Source of the DNA: Janthinobacterium lividum
Lineage (GTDB): Bacteria > Pseudomonadota > Gammaproteobacteria > Burkholderiales > Burkholderiaceae_D
Assembly (NCBI RefSeq): GCF_011601275.1
Contig: NZ_JAAOLY010000017.1
Span: 1 to 64,000, forward strand
Reading direction: 5' to 3'
DNA length: 64,000 nucleotides
Part shown: positions 60,437 through 64,000 of the stretch, piece by piece
How positions within the stretch are numbered: position 1 is the first letter of the stretch
Layout: every line of letters begins with the position of its first letter
The notes under the pieces: model-generated
Told to the model about the DNA's origin: nothing
Database searches by the model: none
What the model saw: only the letters and a program-made list of their open reading frames with translations
Program-made: the position numbers and the translations under genes

Positions 60437-61171
60437 ATGAGCACTTCCGCACCGATCTTTACCGACCCGTCCCACGTCAAGGACGCCTTGCGCGATGACG
60501 GCTATGCCGTCCTGCGCCCGCAGGACGTGGCCGCGCTGGCCGGCTGCCCGCTGGACGCATTGCGCGTGCTGGAACCGAGCTGGAATACCCTGGCGCTGGA
60601 CAATTACCTGAAAGATGGCGGCCGCTATCGCCGCCGGCGCCACTCGTGCTTCGTGCAGGATGGCGAGCGCCTGACGCAGACGGCGCACCGTCCGCACTGG
60701 CAACCGGTGGAATACAACGCCCTGCACGGCGGCATGCACCGCCTGTTTGAACCGGTCGAAGCGACTATCGTCGCGCAAGCGGCCTGGCAGCAGCTGATTC
60801 GCGCGCTGGGCGACGTCTGCTCGCAGGTCAAGGGCAGCCAGCCGTGGTTCATCGAGGCGCACCAGTTCCGCATCGATACGACCGACGGCATCGGCCGCCC
60901 CACGCCGGAAGGCGCGCACCGCGACGGCGTCGATTTCGTCGCCGTGCTGCTGGTCGGGCGCGAACAGATCAAGGGCGGCGAGACGCGCATCTTCGAAGCG
61001 GACGGACCCAACGGCAAGCGCTTTACCCTGACCGAACCGTGGTCGCTGCTGCTGCTCGACGACGCGTCTGTCATCCACGAATCGACGCCGATCCAGCCCA
61101 TCGGCGGCCATGGCCACCGCGATACGCTCGTGCTGACCTATCGCGCAGGACAGTTCCAGGGCGAAAACTGA
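60437..61171 (+). CDS. 2OG-Fe(II) dioxygenase family protein (2OG-Fe_Oxy_2)
   Basis: 244 residues of the family that includes L-isoleucine dioxygenase and BsmA-like proteins. The iron ligands are His and Asp in GAHRDGVDFVAVLLVG (about 158-173) and a distal His in LLLDDASVIHESTPIQP; the Arg in HRDTLVLTYRAG should bind 2-oxoglutarate. Other family marks are HSCFVQDGERL and GGETRIFEADG. The reaction would be hydroxylation of a free amino acid or small molecule. A Fur box lies upstream, so expression is expected under iron limitation, which suggests a role in siderophore or iron-stress metabolism. Confidence 0.85.
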   Translation: MSTSAPIFTDPSHVKDALRDDGYAVLRPQDVAALAGCPLDALRVLEPSWNTLALDNYLKDGGRYRRRRHSCFVQDGERLTQTAHRPHWQPVEYNALHGGMHRLFEPVEATIVAQAAWQQLIRALGDVCSQVKGSQPWFIEAHQFRIDTTDGIGRPTPEGAHRDGVDFVAVLLVGREQIKGGETRIFEADGPNGKRFTLTEPWSLLLLDDASVIHESTPIQPIGGHGHRDTLVLTYRAGQFQGEN

Positions 61172-61312
61172 CAAGCGGCACGGCATTCCCTGTGGCCAAA
61201 ATAGTTACTTGGAAGTTACTTTTGCAGACCTAAATCCGATATAGTCATACGATGTCGATATTGCGCGCTCACCGCGCCCAGCATCACCACACTGAAATCC
61301 TAGGAGAGGTCT

Positions 61313-62674
61313 GTGGACTCCAACAACCAAATCAAGCCTGACGAAATCGAGATCCTGATCGTCGAGGATAGCCCGACCCAGGCGGAGCGCTTGCGCCGCC
61401 TGATCCAGTCGCTGCACTATAACGCGCGCGTGGCGGCGAATGGCCAGCTGGCCCTGGCTGCCATCCGCGAGCGCAAGCCGCACCTGGTGCTGTCCGATAT
61501 CGTCATGCCTGAAATGAATGGCTACGACCTGTGCCGCGCCATCAAGTCCGATCCGACCCTGCGCGACATCCCCGTGATCCTCGTCACCTCGCTCAACGAT
61601 CCGAAGGACATCATCCGCGGCATCGAGTGCGGCGCCGACAATTTCATCCGCAAGCCCTACGCGGAAGACTACCTGCTCAACCGCATCAGCCACATGCTGA
61701 TGAACCAGAAGCTGCGCAAGAACCAGAACGTGGAAATCGGCATCGCCCTGTACCTGGGCGACCAGAAGCATTTCATCAATGCGGAACGCCAGCAGATCCT
61801 CGACCTGCTGATCTCCACGTATGAACAGGCGGTGCAGGTCAACGGCGAACTGCAGGCGCGCGAACGCCAGGTGATCGAACTGAACATGCGCCTGGCGCAC
61901 CATGCGGCCGAGCTGGAAACCATCAACCGCGAAATCGCCCTGAAAAACCTGGAGCTGGCCGAGGCGAGTCGCATGAAGTCCGCCTTCATCGCCAACATGT
62001 CGCATGAACTGCGCACGCCGCTCAACGCCATCATCGGATTTACGGGCGCGCTGCTGATGAAACTGCCCGGCCCCCTGACGTCCGACCAGGACAAGCAACT
62101 CAATACCATCCGCGCCAGCGCGCGCCATTTGCTCTCGCTGATCAACGACATCCTCGACGTGGCCAAGATCGAAGCGGGCAAGCTGACCCTGTCGATCGAA
62201 CCCGTGCACTGCCAAGAACTGATGGCGGACGTGGCCGACACCCTGCGCCCCCTGGCCCAGCAAAAAGGCCTGGCGCTGGAACTCGAACTGGGCGAGCCAG
62301 GCCAGCCGCCCGCCATCATTGACACGGACCGCCGCGCGCTGACGCAGATCCTCATCAACCTGCTCAACAACGCCATCAAGTTCACGGAACAGGGCACGGT
62401 GCGCATCAGCCTGGCCCAGCGCGACGAAGACGGCGTGCTGGTGACGGAAATGAGCATCGCCGACAGCGGCGCCGGCATCAAGGAAGAAGACCAGGCCAAG
62501 CTGTTCCAGGCCTTCTCGCAACTCGATTCCACCTCCACGCGCCACGTGGAAGGCGCGGGACTGGGCCTGTACCTGTGCCAGAACCTGGCCAACGCCATCG
62601 GCGGCGCCCTGTTCTTCAACAGCGACTACGGTTCCGGCAGCACCTTTACCTTGGCCCTGCGCAGCAAGGCCTGA
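61313..62674 (+). CDS. REC-histidine kinase hybrid
   Basis: 453 residues, start GTG with AGGAGAGG at 61302-61309. The receiver domain occupies 12-128 (LIVEDSPTQ; phospho-acceptor Asp in LVLSDIVMPEMNGYDLC; KPYAEDYLLNRI). A helical signalling linker follows (about 135-220), then HisKA with the phospho-His in FIANMSHELRTPLNAIIGF and a HATPase with N-box INLLNNAIKF, G1 DSGAGI and G2 GAGLGLYLC. No membrane segment is visible, so it is cytoplasmic and probably takes its input from another kinase through the N-terminal receiver domain. Next to it is a weak terminator at 62689. The output regulator is not encoded here. Confidence 0.9.
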   Translation: MDSNNQIKPDEIEILIVEDSPTQAERLRRLIQSLHYNARVAANGQLALAAIRERKPHLVLSDIVMPEMNGYDLCRAIKSDPTLRDIPVILVTSLNDPKDIIRGIECGADNFIRKPYAEDYLLNRISHMLMNQKLRKNQNVEIGIALYLGDQKHFINAERQQILDLLISTYEQAVQVNGELQARERQVIELNMRLAHHAAELETINREIALKNLELAEASRMKSAFIANMSHELRTPLNAIIGFTGALLMKLPGPLTSDQDKQLNTIRASARHLLSLINDILDVAKIEAGKLTLSIEPVHCQELMADVADTLRPLAQQKGLALELELGEPGQPPAIIDTDRRALTQILINLLNNAIKFTEQGTVRISLAQRDEDGVLVTEMSIADSGAGIKEEDQAKLFQAFSQLDSTSTRHVEGAGLGLYLCQNLANAIGGALFFNSDYGSGSTFTLALRSKA

Positions 62675-62688
62675 GTTTCTGTGCGCCG

Positions 62689-62710
62689 CAGCATGAAATG
62701 CTGACTTTTT
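62689..62710 (+). terminator. terminator of the histidine kinase gene
   Basis: CAGCAT (62689-62694), loop GAA, ATGCTG (62698-62703), then ACTTTTT. A six-bp stem with five T, 15 bases after the stop. Confidence 0.55.
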
Positions 62711-62747
62711 ATTATCGAGGAGAGACCGATACAGTAGTTCTACGGTA

Positions 62748-62776
62748 TTGCACTGCACCATTTTCAGCGCTATAGT
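62748..62776 (+). promoter_or_regulatory. sigma-70 promoter of a small RNA
   Basis: TTGCAC (62748-62753), 17-base spacer, TATAGT (62771-62776). It matches the consensus well and points to a start near 62783. No open reading frame lies between it and the terminator 65 bases downstream. Confidence 0.7.
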
Positions 62777-62782
62777 AGACCT

Positions 62783-62847
62783 GTCTCCTCCAATTCGTTC
62801 TCCGAACATTGGATTCAGCCCGCGAATACAACCGCGGGCTTTTTTTT
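62783..62847 (+). ncRNA. candidate small RNA with anti-Shine-Dalgarno segment
   Basis: An RNA of about 65 nucleotides is predicted from its own promoter to its own terminator. It opens with the unpaired stretch CTCCTCC (62785-62791). Hairpin 1 (62790-62812) is CCAAT-GTTC-loop-GAAC-ATTGG with a TC bulge. Hairpin 2 is the terminator AGCCCGCG (62817-62824) with CGCGGGCT (62833-62840), followed by eight T. A CUCCUCC segment can pair with ribosome-binding sites (AGGAG), a feature of sRNAs such as the alphaproteobacterial cuckoo family. I do not know of a described family matching it. Confidence 0.6.
62817..62847 (+). terminator. intrinsic terminator (end of the small RNA)
   Basis: AGCCCGCG (62817-62824), eight-base loop, CGCGGGCT (62833-62840), T run 62840-62847. 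Strong Rho-independent terminator. Confidence 0.85.
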
Positions 62848-62886
62848 GCCTGCGTTTTACATTATCTTCATCATTCCTTAATTAAA

Positions 62887-62916
62887 TCAAATGATTTAGT
62901 TATATCAATCGTTTGA
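62887..62916. promoter_or_regulatory. palindromic operator before the CerR-type gene
   Basis: TCAAATGATT (62887-62896), 10 bases, AATCGTTTGA (62907-62916): 10-bp arms with one mismatch. A shorter perfect dyad, TAAATCA-AA-TGATTTA, overlaps at 62883-62898. Located 23 bases before the repressor gene, it is the likely site for autoregulation and control of the efflux gene. Confidence 0.6.
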
Positions 62917-62938
62917 GATATGTGATTAAATCTCCGGC

Positions 62939-63667
62939 ATGATTGAAAAATACATTTCTCCTACATCACCTGCCGACGACGGACGCAAGCCCCGTTCCGA
63001 TGGCGAGCAATCGCGCGAGCGGCTGCTGCAGAGCGCCATCCGCCTGTTTGCAGAACAGGGCTACGCCAAAACCTCCACGCGCGAACTGGCGCAGGCGGCC
63101 GGCACCAACGCGGCTGCCATCAGCTACTATTTTGGCGACAAGGCGGGCCTGTACCGCGCCGCCTTCTCCCATCAATTATCTAATCCACAAGACAATATCG
63201 CCCTGTACGAGCAACCGCATTTCACCCTGCGCCAAAGCCTGGAAGGCTTTTATGCGCAGTTGCTCGCCCCCTTGCAGCAGGGAGAAATCGCGCGCGACTG
63301 CATGCGCCTGTGGTGCCGCGAGATGCTCGAACCGACGGGCCTGTGGGCACGCGAGGTCGACGAGAACATCCGTGCCGAACACGAGGCGCTTGCGCGCGTG
63401 CTGGCACGCCACCTGGGCGCGCCAGCCAACAGCGACGACATGCACCGCCTGGCGTTTTCCATCGCTTCGCTGGCCCTGCAGCACATGGTGGGCGCCGAGG
63501 TGCTGCAAACCTTGCGTCCGCAACTGCTGGAATCGCCGCACGCCATCGACACCTGGCTGGCGCGCATGACCGACTACGCGCTGGCCATGGCCGACGTGGA
63601 GCGCCGGCGCCTGGCCCTTCCTCCCTCTCCCCCCACCACTCAACGACAAGCAGAAGGACCAGCATGA
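62939..63667 (+). CDS. TetR/AcrR-family regulator with CerR C-terminal domain
   Basis: 242 residues. The TetR DNA-binding helix-turn-helix is RERLLQSAIRLFAEQGYAKTSTRELAQAAGTNAAAISYYFGDKAGLYRAAF (about 24-74). The remainder is the DUF1956/CerR-type domain (QGEIARDCMRLWCREMLEPTG). E. coli CecR (YbiH), a relative, controls a nearby efflux operon. Here it overlaps the start of a NodT-type outer-membrane gene by four bases (ATGA at 63664), so it is the first gene of the efflux operon and probably represses it through the palindrome upstream. Its C-terminus is Pro-rich. Confidence 0.87.
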   Translation: MIEKYISPTSPADDGRKPRSDGEQSRERLLQSAIRLFAEQGYAKTSTRELAQAAGTNAAAISYYFGDKAGLYRAAFSHQLSNPQDNIALYEQPHFTLRQSLEGFYAQLLAPLQQGEIARDCMRLWCREMLEPTGLWAREVDENIRAEHEALARVLARHLGAPANSDDMHRLAFSIASLALQHMVGAEVLQTLRPQLLESPHAIDTWLARMTDYALAMADVERRRLALPPSPPTTQRQAEGPA

Positions 63668-64000
63668 CGACTATTCGATGCACCGTTCAACGCGCCCTGG
63701 CCGCCAGCATCGTGCTGGCGCTGGGCGGTTGCGCCCTGCAGGGACCACCTGCGGCGGTGGCCGCCAGAGCGCCCGCGCAGTGGCAGGCGCCGCTGCCGCA
63801 CAACGGCAAGCTGACGGACCTGGCCAGCTGGTGGCAGGGCCAGGGCGACAGCCTGCTGGTGGAATTGATCACCGACGCGCAACAGGTCAGCCCGACCATC
63901 GCCGCCGCCGGCACGCGCATCGTGCAGGCGCGTGCGGACCGTATCGCAAGCGGCGCCGCGCTGGCGCCCACCTTGGATGCGACGGGCAGCGTGGTGCGCA
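63664..64000 (+). CDS. outer-membrane factor of an RND efflux system (NodT family), partial
   Basis: First 112 residues of a longer gene cut by the window end. A signal peptide with lipobox LALGGC (lipid Cys about 24) precedes AQWQAPLPHNGKLTDLASWWQG, the start pattern of NodT/OprM-type outer-membrane factors, and the first helices of the TolC-like barrel (SPTIAAAGTRIVQARADRIAS). It would form the exit duct of a tripartite drug or metabolite pump, with the membrane fusion protein and RND pump expected beyond the edge. Confidence 0.85.
   Translation, partial: MTTIRCTVQRALAASIVLALGGCALQGPPAAVAARAPAQWQAPLPHNGKLTDLASWWQGQGDSLLVELITDAQQVSPTIAAAGTRIVQARADRIASGAALAPTLDATGSVVR

Noticed and set aside
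1..64000. CRISPR arrays, transposons, prophage, integrase, tRNA or rRNA genes, toxin-antitoxin or defence systems.
   Set aside because: I looked for repeat-spacer periodicity, transposase or integrase motifs and cloverleaf patterns and found none that held up.

Overview
The window is GC-rich, gene-dense chromosomal DNA that most resembles an Oxalobacteraceae member of the beta-proteobacteria (Janthinobacterium, Duganella or Massilia type). This is inferred from a PhaP-type phasin, several FecI/FecR/TonB-receptor sets, an frc-type fructose transporter and codon usage; no rRNA or marker gene confirms it. I found no tRNA, rRNA, CRISPR array, phage or insertion sequence. It reads as ordinary chromosome dominated by nutrient uptake and regulation.

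Layout. (1) 1-13.2 kb, iron acquisition: the end of one anti-sigma/receptor set; then a Fur-box-controlled run of a siderophore receptor, a DUF4198 protein, a DUF3649 protein, a PepSY-type ferrisiderophore reductase and a DUF3325 protein; then a FecI sigma factor, a FecR anti-sigma factor and a third receptor. (2) 13.2-15.6 kb: a GGDEF/EAL protein whose EAL half has lost its catalytic residues, and a relic of a chemotaxis receptor. (3) 15.6-23.3 kb, minus strand: a pentitol operon (binding protein, two permeases, polyol dehydrogenase, ATPase, AraC regulator, xylulokinase) that should bring xylitol or arabitol to xylulose-5-phosphate. (4) 23.6-30.9 kb: a fructan/fructose locus (frcB, frcC, frcA, a FucU-like mutarotase, a GH32 lipoprotein with a nested domain duplication, and a ROK regulator). 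(5) 31-45 kb: two acetyltransferases, a cytosine-deaminase-like amidohydrolase, a phasin, a heterodimeric ABC exporter (MdlAB-like), a TPR-GGDEF cyclase, a small lipoprotein, and a divergent pair of di-haem peroxidase and phosphoesterase. (6) 44.7-50.1 kb: genes of unknown role, including a two-gene CARDB-like cassette, plus an M29-like protein. (7) 50.1-55.2 kb: LysR-flanked metabolic genes, an aldo/keto reductase and an OhrR-like regulator. (8) 55.4-61.2 kb: M1 peptidase, DUF6702 protein and TonB receptor in one operon, followed by a Fur-box-preceded Fe/2OG dioxygenase. (9) 61.3-64 kb: a REC-histidine kinase, a likely small RNA, and a CerR-type repressor overlapping an outer-membrane efflux gene cut by the window end.

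Best candidates for something undescribed are the intergenic small RNA at about 62783-62847 (sigma-70 promoter, CUCCUCC anti-Shine-Dalgarno segment, two hairpins, U-tract), the CARDB-like two-gene cassette at 45754-48137, the GH32 enzyme in which one accessory domain sits inside a second copy of itself, and the M1 peptidase/DUF6702/receptor operon. Every function is assigned by reading motifs and family resemblance; nothing was searched against a database.
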